Origin: DATCLS01 sp036563805
Lineage (GTDB): Bacteria; Actinomycetota; Acidimicrobiia; Acidimicrobiales; VFJN01
DNA: 64,000 nt
NCBI GenBank assembly: GCA_036563805.1
Contig: DATCLS010000026.1
Location: 1-64,000 of the forward strand
Direction of reading: 5' to 3'
Shown: piece after piece, positions 41,154-50,137 of the stretch
Layout: the number at the start of each line of letters is the position of its first letter
Position numbering within the stretch: the first letter of the stretch is position 1
Program-made: the position numbers and the translations under genes
Notes under the pieces: model-generated
The model's input: only the letters and a program-made list of their open reading frames with translations
Databases searched by the model: none
What the model was told of the DNA's origin: nothing

Positions 41154-41624
41154 GTGAAGCAGTGGGGCGTGCCCGAGGGTGAAGCGGGGCACCGGGGACG
41201 GGACCTCGACGACCCGGACGAGATCGCCGAGATGGTCCGCCGCTTCTACGCCGACGTCGCCCAGGACGACCTGCTGGGGCCGATGTTCAACGACGTGGCA
41301 CAGGTCGACTGGTCGGAGCACCTGCCCAAGCTGACGGCGTTCTGGTGCCGGGCGCTGCTGTCGATGCCCGGCTACCGGGGCAATCCGTTCCGGGCCTACC
41401 AGCTGGTCCACGCCCGCCGCGCCTTCACCCGGGCCCACTTCGAGCGGTGGCTCGACCTGTTCCACGAGACCGTCGACCTCGGGTGGGCGGGCCCGAAGGC
41501 GGAGCAGGCCAAGGCCTTCGCCCGGAAGGTGGGCATGGTGCACTCCAAGGCGATCGTCGGCGACCCGGTCGTCTACGACCCGGCCACCCGCACGGCCGTC
41601 CGCCCCGCCCCCGCCCGCCGCTGA
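41154..41624 (+). CDS. Truncated haemoglobin (group III-like)
   Basis: 156 residues from GTG 41154 (GAGGAG upstream). The small globin fold shows IAEMVRRFYADVAQDDLLGPMFN (A-B helices, group III-like), WSEHLPKLTAFWCRALLSMPGYRGNPFRAYQLVH (E region), and FTRAHFERWLDLFHETV with the proximal His. trHb proteins handle O2, NO or peroxide chemistry. The Fe-S-type HTH regulator downstream and the divergent operator fit a nitrosative/oxidative role. Confidence 0.85.
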   Translation: MKQWGVPEGEAGHRGRDLDDPDEIAEMVRRFYADVAQDDLLGPMFNDVAQVDWSEHLPKLTAFWCRALLSMPGYRGNPFRAYQLVHARRAFTRAHFERWLDLFHETVDLGWAGPKAEQAKAFARKVGMVHSKAIVGDPVVYDPATRTAVRPAPARR

Positions 41625-41631
41625 GCGCCCC

Positions 41632-41656
41632 GACCGGCGCGGCGACCGGGCCGGTC
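41632..41656. terminator. Weak hairpin between convergent genes
   Basis: GACCGG and CCGGTC arms overlapping the last codons of the convergent regulator gene. Confidence 0.3.
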
Positions 41657-42326
41657 AGCCCGGCACGACCTTGATCCGGCAGCCGGCGCGGGCCGGGGGT
41701 CGGACGACCAGATCGGTGACCGACGCGTCGTCGGCCGCCGCCTCGGCGATCCCCTGGGCGATGCCCAGGTGCAGGTGGCAGACGATGTCGGGGGCGACCC
41801 CCGCCGGCCCGAGGAACGGGCACCGCTCGAGCACGACGTCGGCGCCGGCGCCGGCGTCCTCGATCCGGGGCTCGAACCCGAGGCGGCGGGCGACGGCGTC
41901 GAGGATCTCCAGGGCGTCGGACTCGGTGCCGTACTCGACCGCCAGCCGGTAGCCGGCCCGGCGCCCGACCTCCTCGGGGGACCCGCCGCCCCGGACCAGG
42001 TCGAGCAGCATCATCGCCAGCGCCTCGTAGGCCCCGCTCCCGCCCCAGCGCTCGATCGCCCCCGGCGTCGGCCGGTAGCGCAGCCGCGGGCGGCCCGGGC
42101 CCGACGGGTGCTCCCGCTCCTCGCTCACCAGCGCCGCGTCGCGGAGCTTGGCCAGGTGTTGGCGGATGGCGTTGTGGTTGAGCCCGAAGTGCTCGGTCAG
42201 CTCGGCCACGCCGACCGGCCGGGGCGCGTCGCGCACGTAGGCGAAGATGGCGTGGCGGGTCGGGTCGCCGAGCGCCCGGCTCTGGGTGAGGAGCGTGCGG
42301 TCGCCGGCGTCGCCTGTTCGTGCCAT
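41655..42326 (-). CDS. ArsR/DeoR-type HTH regulator with C-terminal cysteine motif
   Basis: 223 residues from ATG 42326 (GAGG upstream). Winged helix about 12-75: LGDPTRHAIFAYVRD, VAELTEHFGLNHNAIRQHLAKLRDAALV. The C-terminal half carries RCPFLGP, DIVCHLHLGIAQG and a final GCRIKV. The CPF...CxLHLG...C arrangement resembles SufR-like regulators that hold an iron-sulfur cluster. This protein may therefore sense O2, NO or iron status. It is convergent with the haemoglobin gene. Confidence 0.8.
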   Translation of the reverse strand: MARTGDAGDRTLLTQSRALGDPTRHAIFAYVRDAPRPVGVAELTEHFGLNHNAIRQHLAKLRDAALVSEEREHPSGPGRPRLRYRPTPGAIERWGGSGAYEALAMMLLDLVRGGGSPEEVGRRAGYRLAVEYGTESDALEILDAVARRLGFEPRIEDAGAGADVVLERCPFLGPAGVAPDIVCHLHLGIAQGIAEAAADDASVTDLVVRPPARAGCRIKVVPG

Positions 42327-42521
42327 CGGTCGGTCCTCGCTCCCGTCTGGAGGGACCACGGAAGGAATTATTCTAAGCCGGACTGGATCAATTCGCGGGG
42401 ACCGGGGCAGGGACCGCCACAGGCCGGCCGCAAGGATCCTGACCCGCCCGCCCCCACGGTCCACCGGTTCGGGCCCCGCCCGCGGGTAAGCCGGTGACCG
42501 GCAGTCACAGGAGGGGCCGAC

Positions 42522-42539
42522 GGGGAGGATGGGGAGGAT
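42522..42539. repeat. 9-bp tandem duplication of ribosome-binding site plus start
   Basis: GGGGAGGAT occurs twice in a row (42522-42530, 42531-42539), giving two in-frame ATGs (42529 and 42538), each just after a GGGGAGG. Confidence 0.85.
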
Positions 42540-43953
42540 GGGCAGAGAGCGCCTCGTGGTGATCGGCGGCGACGCGGCCGGGATGAGCGCCGCCTCGCAG
42601 GCCCGGCGGCGCCGGGGTCCGGACGACCTGGCGATCACGGCGTTCGAGCGCGGCCGGTACACGTCCTACGCCGCCTGCGGCATCCCCTACCTGGTCGGGG
42701 ACGTGGTCGCGGACGCCGAGAGCCTGATCGTCCGCACGCCCGAAGCGTTCCGCTCCCAGTTCGCCATCGACGCCCTCGTGCGCCACGAGGTGACCGGGAT
42801 CGACCTCGACCGCCGGGTGGTCCGGGTGCGCGACCTGGAGGCCGGCGCCGAGCGGGACGAGGGCTTCGATCAGCTCGTGGTGGCGACCGGGGCGGTGCCC
42901 GTCCGGCCCGACCTGCCCGGGGCGGAGGCGCGGGGCATCCACGGCGTCCAGGTGCTCGACGACGGCGTGGCCCTCCGCCGGCTGCTCGACGACGGCGGGC
43001 CGGCCCGGCCGGCCCCGCCCGCCCGGCCGGCGACGACGGCCCGCCCCACCCGGGCAGTCGTCGTGGGCGGCGGCTACATCGGCCTCGAGATGGCCGAGGC
43101 CCTGGTCATGCGGGGTGTCGACGTGGCCCTGGTCGAGCGGGGCCCGCAGCCCATGCCGGCGCTCGACGGGGACATGGGCTCGCTGGTCGCCGACGCCATG
43201 CGGGACGAGGGCATCGACCTGTACCTGGGCGAGTCCGTCACCGGCTTCGAGACCGCCGACGGCGCGGTGCGGGCGGTGGTCACGGGCGAGCGGACGCTCC
43301 CCGCCGACCTCGTCGTCCTCGGGCTCGGCACGCGGCCCAACAGCGATCTGGCCCGCGCGGCGGGCATCCCGGTGGGGTCGACCGGCGGCATCGTCACCGA
43401 CCGGCGCATGCGCACCGAGGTCGACGGCGTGTGGGCGGCGGGCGACTGCGTCGAGACGTTCCACCGGGTCTCGCGCCGGCCGGTGGCCATCGCGCTCGGC
43501 ACCCACGCCAACAAGCAGGGGCGGGTGGCCGGGATCAACATCGGCGGCGGCTACGCCACGTTCCCCGGGGTCGTGGGGACGGCCGTGACCAAGCTGTGCG
43601 GCGTCGAGGTCGCCCGCACGGGCCTGGGCGAGGCCGAGGCCGCCGAGGCCGGGTTCGAGCACGAGGCCGTGATCGTGGACTCCACGACCCGGGCCGACTA
43701 CTTCCCCGGCGCGGCGCCGATCAAGGTCAAGGTCATCGCCGAGCGGCGCTCGGGTCGGCTGCTCGGCGCCCAGATCGTCGGGCGGGAGAACGCCGGCAAG
43801 CGCATCGACGCCCTCGCCATCGCCGTGTGGAACGAGATGACCGTCGAGGAGATGACGGGGCTCGACCTCGCTTACGCGCCACCATTCTCGCCGGTGTGGG
43901 ACCCGGTGCTCATCGCTGCCCGCAAGGCGAGCGAGGGCCTGGGGCGGAACTGA
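42538..43953 (+). CDS. CoA-disulfide-reductase-like flavoprotein
   Basis: 471 residues from ATG 42538 (42529 is an alternative). FAD motif VVIGGDAAGMSAASQARR, redox Cys in SYAACGIPYLVGD (the single-Cys CoADR signature), NAD(P) motif VVVGGGYIGLEMAEAL, FAD-binding VWAAGDCVE and a C-terminal dimerisation domain. These enzymes reduce CoA disulfide, polysulfide or related low-molecular-weight disulfides. A Pro/Ala-rich loop (about 42995-43050) lies between the FAD and NAD domains. Confidence 0.88.
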   Translation: MGRERLVVIGGDAAGMSAASQARRRRGPDDLAITAFERGRYTSYAACGIPYLVGDVVADAESLIVRTPEAFRSQFAIDALVRHEVTGIDLDRRVVRVRDLEAGAERDEGFDQLVVATGAVPVRPDLPGAEARGIHGVQVLDDGVALRRLLDDGGPARPAPPARPATTARPTRAVVVGGGYIGLEMAEALVMRGVDVALVERGPQPMPALDGDMGSLVADAMRDEGIDLYLGESVTGFETADGAVRAVVTGERTLPADLVVLGLGTRPNSDLARAAGIPVGSTGGIVTDRRMRTEVDGVWAAGDCVETFHRVSRRPVAIALGTHANKQGRVAGINIGGGYATFPGVVGTAVTKLCGVEVARTGLGEAEAAEAGFEHEAVIVDSTTRADYFPGAAPIKVKVIAERRSGRLLGAQIVGRENAGKRIDALAIAVWNEMTVEEMTGLDLAYAPPFSPVWDPVLIAARKASEGLGRN

Positions 43954-43966
43954 CGAGCGTCGGGTC

Positions 43967-43982
43967 GAGCGCGGTCGCGCTC
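43967..43982. terminator. Hairpin between convergent genes
   Basis: GAGCGCG/CGCGCTC arms immediately joined (2-base centre) after the flavoprotein stop and before the LLM stop. Confidence 0.4.
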
Positions 43983-44011
43983 AGCCGGTTCGCGCCCAGC
44001 CGGATCGTCTG

Positions 44012-44935
44012 TCAGGCGGACCGGCGGGCCCGCGCCACCTCGGCCCGGGTGGCGGGCACGACCTCTTCGGCGAAGCGCTCCAGCTGGCCGTCGCCCTCGG
44101 CCCACAGGACGAACGTGTCGAAGCCGTCCTCGACCGCGAACGTGGTCAGCAGCTCGACCCACCGCTCGGGCGGACCCCGGAACGGGCCGTCGCCGGCCCC
44201 GCCCGTCGCGCCCGGCGTGGCCCCGCCCGTGGTGGCCCCGTCCGTGATCGTCCCGGCCACGTTGAGGATCCGGCGGATCTCGCCCGGGTCCCGGCCGGCG
44301 TCGGCCGCAGCGGAGTCGAGGCGGGCGGTCATGTCCACGATGGGCTGGCGCTCGCCCCGGAACGATGGGACCCACCCGTCCGCGATCCGGGCGGTCAGCC
44401 GCAGCGCCCGGGGACCGTAGGCGCCGAACCAGATGCCGATGGGGTGGGCCGGCTCAGGACCGCCGTGCGCGCCCCGCAGCCGGTAGTACCGACCGTCGAA
44501 CCGCAGGCCCCGCTCGCCGCTCCAGACCCGGCGGATCACCTCGACCGCCTCGGCCAGCGCGTCGAGGGACTCGCCCGCCGTGCGGCGGGGGCCACCCATC
44601 GCCTCGATGGCGTCCCAGAAGGCGCCCGCGCCCAGCCCGAGCTCGAACCGCCCGCCGCTCAGCCGGTCGATGGTGGCCGCCGTCTTGGCGATGATCGCCG
44701 GCGGCCGGAGCGGGAGGTTGGCCACGTCGGGGAACACGGTGACCCGCTCGGTGCTGGCGGCCAGCGTGGCCAGCAGCGCCCACGTGTCGACGTACCGGCG
44801 CTGGTAGGGGTGGTCCTGCACGCCGATGCAGTCGAGGCCCGCCTGCTCGACCCGCCGGGCGGTGGCGACGAGCGGGTCGTCGGCGTTGGGCACGAGGAAG
44901 TAACCGAAGCGCAGCTCGCGACCGTGGTCCGGCAT
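44012..44935 (-). CDS. LLM-class F420-dependent oxidoreductase
   Basis: 307 residues. LRFGYFLVPNADDP, LDCIGVQDHPYQ, RVTVFPDVANLPLRPP, RFELGLGAGAFWDAIEAMGG and HPIGIWFGAYGPRAL are LLM landmarks of the F420 type. A Gly/Ala/Thr-rich insertion (about 44190-44250) interrupts the C-terminal third. ATG 44935. Substrate unknown; it follows the Pr6Pr gene divergently only in the sense of a separate unit. Confidence 0.85.
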   Translation of the reverse strand: MPDHGRELRFGYFLVPNADDPLVATARRVEQAGLDCIGVQDHPYQRRYVDTWALLATLAASTERVTVFPDVANLPLRPPAIIAKTAATIDRLSGGRFELGLGAGAFWDAIEAMGGPRRTAGESLDALAEAVEVIRRVWSGERGLRFDGRYYRLRGAHGGPEPAHPIGIWFGAYGPRALRLTARIADGWVPSFRGERQPIVDMTARLDSAAADAGRDPGEIRRILNVAGTITDGATTGGATPGATGGAGDGPFRGPPERWVELLTTFAVEDGFDTFVLWAEGDGQLERFAEEVVPATRAEVARARRSA

Positions 44936-44979
44936 GCCACCACGCTACGGCCGCCCGGGTGGACGACGCCGATCGGCGG

Positions 44980-46026
44980 TCAAGGCGAGGACGCCGCGCG
45001 GGTCAGCGCCCGGCGGAGGAGGGCGGCGCCCCAGAGGACGTAGCCGAGGGCGATGGTGGCGACGAGGAGCGCCGGCACCGCGGTGCCGATGGCCTCCTCG
45101 CCGAGGATGTCCTCGTACAGCCCGAGGTCGTTGGCCCGGTGGTAGGCCAGGTAGAGGAGCGGGAAGGCGATCCACGTCAGGGGCTCCCACGCCCGGGTGC
45201 GGAACTGGTTGCGCCCGACGAACAGCCAGTCGACGGTCACGAGCGCCGGGATCACGGCGTGCGGGCCGTCGAGCTCGCCGCCCATGCCGATCGTGAACAC
45301 GAGGCCCACGAGCAGCATCAGGATCGTGAGCGCACCCCGCAGCCAGGCCGACCGGGGCTCGTGGCGGCGGCCACCGACGAGCAGGGGGTAGGCGGCGAGG
45401 GCGAGGAAGCCGATGCCGGTCGCCACGTTGGACAGGTAGCTGAGCGACTCGGAGGACATCGTCTCCTCCTTGCCGGTCTGCGCGTAGTAGAGCGCGAGCG
45501 CACCGACGCCGACGCGCCACACGGTGACGGCCAGGACGGTAGCGACCGAGGGGCGGCGGTCGTCGGCGGTGGGGTCAGGCCAGGGCGGCGACGGCGGGCG
45601 CTGGTGCGCCGGCCAGGTCGGGGGTGGGGGAGCGACTCCGGCCGGGTGGGGTCGGGGTCCCGGCGGCCACGAGACAGGTTCGGTGGGCGGTCGCGTCTGG
45701 GGTGGCGGCGTCCACGGCCCCGGCTGGGTCCCCGGCGGCGGCTGGGTCCCCGGCCCCGGCTGGGTCCCCGGCGCCGGGCGGGGCCACGCCGGCGGCGCCC
45801 AGCCCGACGCTGGGCCCCCGTGGCCGGGATGCGGTTGCGGCTCGGCCTGCGGCGCGGGTGCCCAACCCGCCTGCGAACCCGCCCGGTCGGGCGGCGGTTG
45901 CGGCGCGGGTGGTCCGGGCCGCCGGCCCGTGCCGGCGGACGAGTGGGCTCGAGGCGGCGCCTGCGGCGCCGGGCCCGCCGGCACGTCCCACGGCCCGCCG
46001 ACCGGTTGCTCCCTGGCTGATGTCAT
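44980..46026 (-). CDS. Pr6Pr-family membrane protein with long Pro-rich N-terminus
   Basis: 348 residues from ATG 46026 (GAGGT upstream). The first about 155 residues are a Pro/Gly/Gln-rich cytoplasmic extension with repeated PGTQPGPGTQPPPGTQPG units, coded by a 12-18-bp DNA repeat (about 45715-45785). The rest has about six helices (VATVLAVTVWRVGVGALALYY, VATGIGFLALAAYPLLVG, GALTILMLLVGLVFTIGMGG and others) in the Pr6Pr pattern. Function unknown. Confidence 0.75.
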   Translation of the reverse strand: MTSAREQPVGGPWDVPAGPAPQAPPRAHSSAGTGRRPGPPAPQPPPDRAGSQAGWAPAPQAEPQPHPGHGGPASGWAPPAWPRPAPGTQPGPGTQPPPGTQPGPWTPPPQTRPPTEPVSWPPGPRPHPAGVAPPPPTWPAHQRPPSPPWPDPTADDRRPSVATVLAVTVWRVGVGALALYYAQTGKEETMSSESLSYLSNVATGIGFLALAAYPLLVGGRRHEPRSAWLRGALTILMLLVGLVFTIGMGGELDGPHAVIPALVTVDWLFVGRNQFRTRAWEPLTWIAFPLLYLAYHRANDLGLYEDILGEEAIGTAVPALLVATIALGYVLWGAALLRRALTRAASSP

Positions 46027-46178
46027 GCTCCGAACCTCGTAGGTGCGATGGGGGTGCCGACCGGCGGCCCGCTCCACCGGAACACCCTCGAAGTAGGATC
46101 CGGCTCCTCCCGGGCGGCACCGAGGCAGGCGGCATCGACACAGGCGACGAGGCCGCGAACTGCGGCGGAGGAGACGGG

Positions 46179-46886
46179 ATGGCCCGGCGGACGCTCGAGG
46201 AGACGAAGCAGCTCCTGCTCGACGTCGGCGTGCGCATGCTCTACGAGCGCGGCGTCGACATCGGCGTGACCCACGTCAAGCTGGCGGACGTCGTGGCCGA
46301 GGCCGGCCTCACGACCGGCGCCGCCTACCGCTGCTGGGACAACCAGGAGGCGTTCCACCAGGACCTGGCGGTCGCCGCCGTCCTGTGGCGGGACGGCCCG
46401 CCCAGCGGCATCACGGCCGGCCACATCGCCGAGCTGGTCGACGGGCGGGCGCCGCTGCCCGAGGTGCTGCGGGCGGCGGCCGAGCCCAACCTGTTCTCCT
46501 ACCCGGACAACCTGGCGTTCCTGACCACCATCGGCCTTCGGGCGTGCGGCCCGACCGACGAGGCGCTGGCCGACGCCGGGCGCCGCCGGTTCGAGGAGGC
46601 GATCGCCAGCTACACCGAGCTGTACGAGGCGCTCGCCAAGCTGTACGGGCGCCGGGTGCGCCCGCCGTACACGATGACGCAGGTGGCGCTCGCGCTGGCC
46701 GCGCTCTCGGAGGGCTTCGCCCTCCAGGCCATGACCGGGATGCCGCACCCGCACGTCGAGCGCTCCGACGTCCCCGCGGGGGTCGGGGCGGACTGGTCGC
46801 TGCTGGCCTGCGCCGTCGAGGCCATCGTCGAGCGGTTCACCGAGCCGGACGAGCCCGACACACCCGGCGAGCCGGGCGTTCCCTGA
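46179..46886 (+). CDS. TetR-family transcriptional regulator
   Basis: 235 residues from ATG 46179 (GGAGGAG upstream). The N-terminal TetR HTH reads RRTLEETKQLLLDVGVRMLYERGVD and ADVVAEAGLTTGAAYRCWDNQEAF (here shown in parts); the usual YxxF is YRCWDN. The rest is an all-helical ligand domain. It diverges from the Pr6Pr gene across 152 bases, and that gene is its most likely target. Confidence 0.85.
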   Translation: MARRTLEETKQLLLDVGVRMLYERGVDIGVTHVKLADVVAEAGLTTGAAYRCWDNQEAFHQDLAVAAVLWRDGPPSGITAGHIAELVDGRAPLPEVLRAAAEPNLFSYPDNLAFLTTIGLRACGPTDEALADAGRRRFEEAIASYTELYEALAKLYGRRVRPPYTMTQVALALAALSEGFALQAMTGMPHPHVERSDVPAGVGADWSLLACAVEAIVERFTEPDEPDTPGEPGVP

Positions 46887-47030
46887 GCCGACGGGCGGGG
46901 CGTGTCGGACGAGCCGGGCGTGCCCGGCCACCCGCGTGTCGACCCCCTCGCGTGATCGTCTGCTCCCCGGCACGGGCCGGAAACTAGCGGCATGTCGGCC
47001 CGGCGAGGCCGCAAAATGAAGATAGATAGA

Positions 47031-47381
47031 TTACTTATCTGAGCGGGCCCGGTGGCGCCGGTATTCGATGGTTGGGTCGGGCCGTGGCGGCGCGTCGCCC
47101 GCCGCAGGTTCCGGCGGGCGATGGAGCAGGTGGAGGCGCAGGCGATCGGCCACCACGCTGGCGCCGAGCGCGGCGAAGCCGCCGAGCCAGACGGCCAACG
47201 ACGTCGTCGCCAAGCCGACGGTCAGCAGCACGGCCCCGACGGCGAGCAGGGCGAACACCGCCAGGGCGAGCTGGTCGTTCCGGCGCACCTGCCGCTCGAG
47301 GCGGCGCACGAAGGCCGGATCGGTGCGCCGCGCGGCCCGCTCGATCTCCTCGAATTCGCGGGTGACGTCGTGGTCGTTCAT
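47031..47381 (-). CDS. DUF3040-like small membrane protein
   Basis: 116 residues from ATG 47381 (GGAGG upstream). N-terminal FEEIERAARRTDPAFVRRLE matches the family start, followed by two adjacent helices (LALAVFALLAVGAVLLTVGL and TSLAVWLGGFAALGASVVAD) and a basic/Pro-rich tail. Common in actinobacteria; function unknown. Confidence 0.8.
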   Translation of the reverse strand: MNDHDVTREFEEIERAARRTDPAFVRRLERQVRRNDQLALAVFALLAVGAVLLTVGLATTSLAVWLGGFAALGASVVADRLRLHLLHRPPEPAAGDAPPRPDPTIEYRRHRARSDK

Positions 47382-47560
47382 CGTCAAAACCTCCGGCGGG
47401 GGCGTCGGCGGCAGCTGCTTCCTGTCATCGAGCTTCGAGCCCCAACTCCCCCGATCCACTGGCCCAAATCGCCATGTCGGCGCGGGGTCGGATGTCGGCT
47501 TCCTACAGGTGGGGGATTCCGATCGGCAGCGATACTGGGGTCGAGCGAGGAGGCGCGACC

Positions 47561-47914
47561 TTGGCCCCGACCCCGATCGACACCCCGGCCGACACCGGCG
47601 GCCCAGCCCGCGGGCGGCCGGCCGGTGGCCGCGGATTCCGCCTGACGGCGAGCACGCCCGTCCACGTCGCCTGGGCGCACCTGCGCGACCGCGGCGAGCC
47701 GGCGGCGGTGGTGTTCCGGGCCGGGCGTCCCGTCGGGGTCGTGACCGAGGCGGCGCTGGAGCGGGCCCGCGCCGCCGGGCAGGGCGACCTGCCGGTGGGG
47801 ATGGTGCTCGACCACGTGACCGTCCCGGTCGACCGGCTCGCTGGCGAGCGCGAGACCGTCCGCCGGTTCATCCGGGCGGCCTCCGACTGGCTCATGCGGC
47901 GCCCGCTGGCCTGA
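47561..47914 (+). CDS. Single CBS-like domain protein
   Basis: 117 residues from TTG 47561, chosen because GAGGAGG lies 8 bases upstream and the frame further up is not protein-like. LTASTPVHVAWAHLRDRGEPAAVVFRAGRPVGVVTEAALERA is one CBS repeat; the second half (MVLDHVTVPVDRLAGERETVRRFIRAA) is a degenerate repeat. It probably binds a nucleotide as a dimer. It is followed 46 bases on by an F420/flavin-type PPOX gene. Confidence 0.65.
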   Translation: MAPTPIDTPADTGGPARGRPAGGRGFRLTASTPVHVAWAHLRDRGEPAAVVFRAGRPVGVVTEAALERARAAGQGDLPVGMVLDHVTVPVDRLAGERETVRRFIRAASDWLMRRPLA

Positions 47915-47960
47915 GCCGCCCCGACGGTGGCTGCGGCGGCGGGTCGGGCAAGCTTGCGCC

Positions 47961-48425
47961 ATGCCCCGCATCGCCTCCGCCGAGCGCGTCGATCGTTCCG
48001 CGCTGCTCGAGTTCCTGCGGCCGCGCCACCGCGGCCTGCTCGTCACCCAGCGGTCCGACGGCCGCCCGCAGCTGTCGCCCGTGACCTGCGGCGTCGACCC
48101 CGCGGGCCGGATCGTGGTGTCGACGTATCCGGACCGGGCCAAGGTGCGCAACGCCCGGCGCGATCCCGCCGTGTCGGTCTGCGTCCTGTCGGACGACTGG
48201 AACGGGCCGTACGTGCAGGTCGACGGCCGGGCCGAGGTGGTGGACATGCCCGACGCCCTGGACGGCCTCGTCGAGTACTACCGGTGCATCTCCGGCGAGC
48301 ACCCGGACTGGGACGAGTACCGCGAGGCGATGGCCCGGCAGAACAAGTCGCTGATCCGCGTCGCCATCGAGCGATGGGGGCCGATCGCCACGGGCGGCTT
48401 CCCGCCCCGGCTCGCCGACTCGTAG
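47961..48425 (+). CDS. PPOX-class (F420- or FMN-binding) split-barrel protein
   Basis: 154 residues from ATG 47961. LEFLRPRHRGLLVTQRSDGRPQLSPVTCGVDP, IVVSTYPDRAKVRNARRDPAVSVCVL and GPYVQVDGRAEVVDMP are the split-barrel strands of the F420-dependent PPOX group. It probably reduces an F420- or flavin-linked substrate or binds the cofactor. Confidence 0.85.
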   Translation: MPRIASAERVDRSALLEFLRPRHRGLLVTQRSDGRPQLSPVTCGVDPAGRIVVSTYPDRAKVRNARRDPAVSVCVLSDDWNGPYVQVDGRAEVVDMPDALDGLVEYYRCISGEHPDWDEYREAMARQNKSLIRVAIERWGPIATGGFPPRLADS

Positions 48426-48573
48426 GTCCGCAGCCCATCCGCGCCTCCGAGCCGCCGCCAGCCCCGACGCCTCACCTCGCGCCGGCGGGCGGGTCGGGGC
48501 CGGCGGTGCCGAGCGGCCGCTCCACCGTCGCCAGCTCGTCCGCGAACTGTGTCGCCGCGCGGCGGCGCGACGG

Positions 48574-49533
48574 TCACCCCGATGCCCAGGGCGGCAGGCC
48601 GACGTCGATCGGCGGGAGCGGCGAGCGGACCGTCCCGAAACGGTCCGTCCGCCCGGTCCACTCCTGGTGGGCGGCGGTGATCTCGTCGCGGGTGCGGGCC
48701 ACGTAGTTCCACCACATGAGCACCGGCTCGGGGAACGGGGCCCCGCCGACGAGGATCGCCCGGGCCGCACCGCCCGAGCCCGAACCCGCCGGCGCCAGCC
48801 CCAGCTCGTCCCGGCCCGTGCCCAGGTAAACGAGGTGGCCGGGCTCGACGACCCGGCCCTCGACGGCGACCGCCCCGGACAGCGGCACAAGGGTGTGCTC
48901 GTGGCCCGGCTCGAGCGGCAGGGTGCTCGGCCCCCGGAGGTCGAGCTCGACGCCCAGGTGGTCGGTGTCGCGCCGGGCCGGCGACGCCGCCGCGCCCGCC
49001 CCGCCGTCGGCGAGCCGCCCGACCAGCACCGTGGCCGTGCCCTGGCCCAGCTCGGCCTGCGGCAGCTCGGGGTGGTGCTCGAACGCCGGGGCGCCGTTGC
49101 GCGTGGCCGCCGGCTGGGCCACCCACAGCTGGACCCCGTGGAGCGGGCCGGTCGCCCCGCCGGGGTCCTCCTCGGAGTGGGCGACCCCGTGCCCGGCGGT
49201 CATCAAGTTGAGCTGGCCCGGCCGGATCACCTGCTCGGTCCCCAGGCTGTCGCGGTGCAGCACCGCCCCGGACACCAGCCACGTGACCGTCTGCAGGCCG
49301 ATGTGGGGGTGGGGCGCGATGTCGAGCCCGCCCGGCGCCAGGTCCGCCGGGCCCATGTGGTCGAGGAAGCACCAGGCGCCGACCGTCCGGCGGCCGCGCC
49401 GGGGGAGAGCCCGGCGGACCGGCAGGGCCCCGACCTGGGCCGTCCGGCTCTCGCTGATCTCCAGCTCGGCGCCGGTCGGGTGGTCGTCGGCCGCCACCGG
49501 CTCGGCGGCTCGTGAGGTCACCGGACCGCTCAT
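48574..49533 (-). CDS. Pirin-family bicupin protein
   Basis: 319 residues from ATG 49533. The pirin N-terminal cupin shows RRTVGAWCFLDHMGPADL, the metal site PHPHIGLQTVTWLVSGAVLHRDSLG with HGVAHSEE, and a C-terminal cupin (AILVGGAPFPEPVLMWWNYVARTRDEI). Pirins bind Fe(II); some are quercetinase-like or redox-sensing co-regulators. GGCCCGAAAGACAC at 49585-49598, 51 bases before the start, is a weak relative of the DosR-type boxes. Confidence 0.9.
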   Translation of the reverse strand: MSGPVTSRAAEPVAADDHPTGAELEISESRTAQVGALPVRRALPRRGRRTVGAWCFLDHMGPADLAPGGLDIAPHPHIGLQTVTWLVSGAVLHRDSLGTEQVIRPGQLNLMTAGHGVAHSEEDPGGATGPLHGVQLWVAQPAATRNGAPAFEHHPELPQAELGQGTATVLVGRLADGGAGAAASPARRDTDHLGVELDLRGPSTLPLEPGHEHTLVPLSGAVAVEGRVVEPGHLVYLGTGRDELGLAPAGSGSGGAARAILVGGAPFPEPVLMWWNYVARTRDEITAAHQEWTGRTDRFGTVRSPLPPIDVGLPPWASG

Positions 49534-49648
49534 TCCCCGACAATGCCGCATCGCGCCCCGTTCGGCACCTGAGGTGCCGGCCGGGGCCCGAAAGACACTT
49601 GGGCCCGGCGGCACCGGCGGCCCGAGCTGCGAGCTCAGCTGCGCTGGC

Positions 49649-50014
49649 TCACCGCGCCGGCGGAGGGCAGCTCACGCAGTGCCGGGTGTGGGGGATCACC
49701 TCGAGGCGCTCGACGGGGATCCGCCCGCCGCACCCCTCGCAGATGCCGTACGTGCCGGCGTCGATCCGCGCCAGCGACTGCTCGATGTCGGCGATGACCT
49801 CGCGCGCCTGGGCGATGCCCCGCTCGGCCAGCTCGCGCTGGAGCAGGCTGTCGTTGTCGGTCTCGCCCATGAGCTGGTCCGCGGTCGCTTGCAGCTCGGC
49901 GATCTGCCGCTGCTGGTCGGCCAGCTCCTCCTCGAGCGTCTTGCGGAACTCATCGAGGATGTCGGCGGGCAGCTCGCTGGTGTCGGGTCGCGGCGCCGAC
50001 AGGGGCGCGGTCAT
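49649..50014 (-). CDS. DksA/TraR-family zinc-finger protein, copy 2
   Basis: 121 residues from ATG 50014 (AGGAGG upstream). A coiled coil (about 18-92, with QQRQIAELQATADQLMGETDND) leads to LARIDAGTYGICEGCGGRIP and the rest of a C4 finger with VERLEVIPHTRHC. About half of its residues match copy 1 in the finger. It follows the second zinc-ribbon gene. Confidence 0.88.
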   Translation of the reverse strand: MTAPLSAPRPDTSELPADILDEFRKTLEEELADQQRQIAELQATADQLMGETDNDSLLQRELAERGIAQAREVIADIEQSLARIDAGTYGICEGCGGRIPVERLEVIPHTRHCVSCPPPAR

Positions 50015-50137
50015 GATCCTTCCTCCTTTCTCCGAGCGCCGTCACGGCGCGTACCTACCGGTCACGGGCGCGCGGCCACGTCGGCGGGCCGTCGGGGCAG
50101 GCCCCGCGCCGCCGATCGGCGTGTGCCCCGGGCGGGC

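Noticed and set aside
47555..47568. GCGACCTTGGCCCC as another DosR-type box
   Set aside because: It overlaps the TTG start of the CBS-like gene, so it is more likely coding and start sequence.
48426..48573. Coding-like continuation after the pirin stop (TQFADELATVERPLG)
   Set aside because: No start codon or ribosome-binding site and too short to assign; could be a remnant, but nothing supports a gene.
49585..49598. GGCCCGAAAGACAC before the pirin gene as a full DosR-type box
   Set aside because: Too many mismatches in one half-site to list with the others; kept only as a weak relative.
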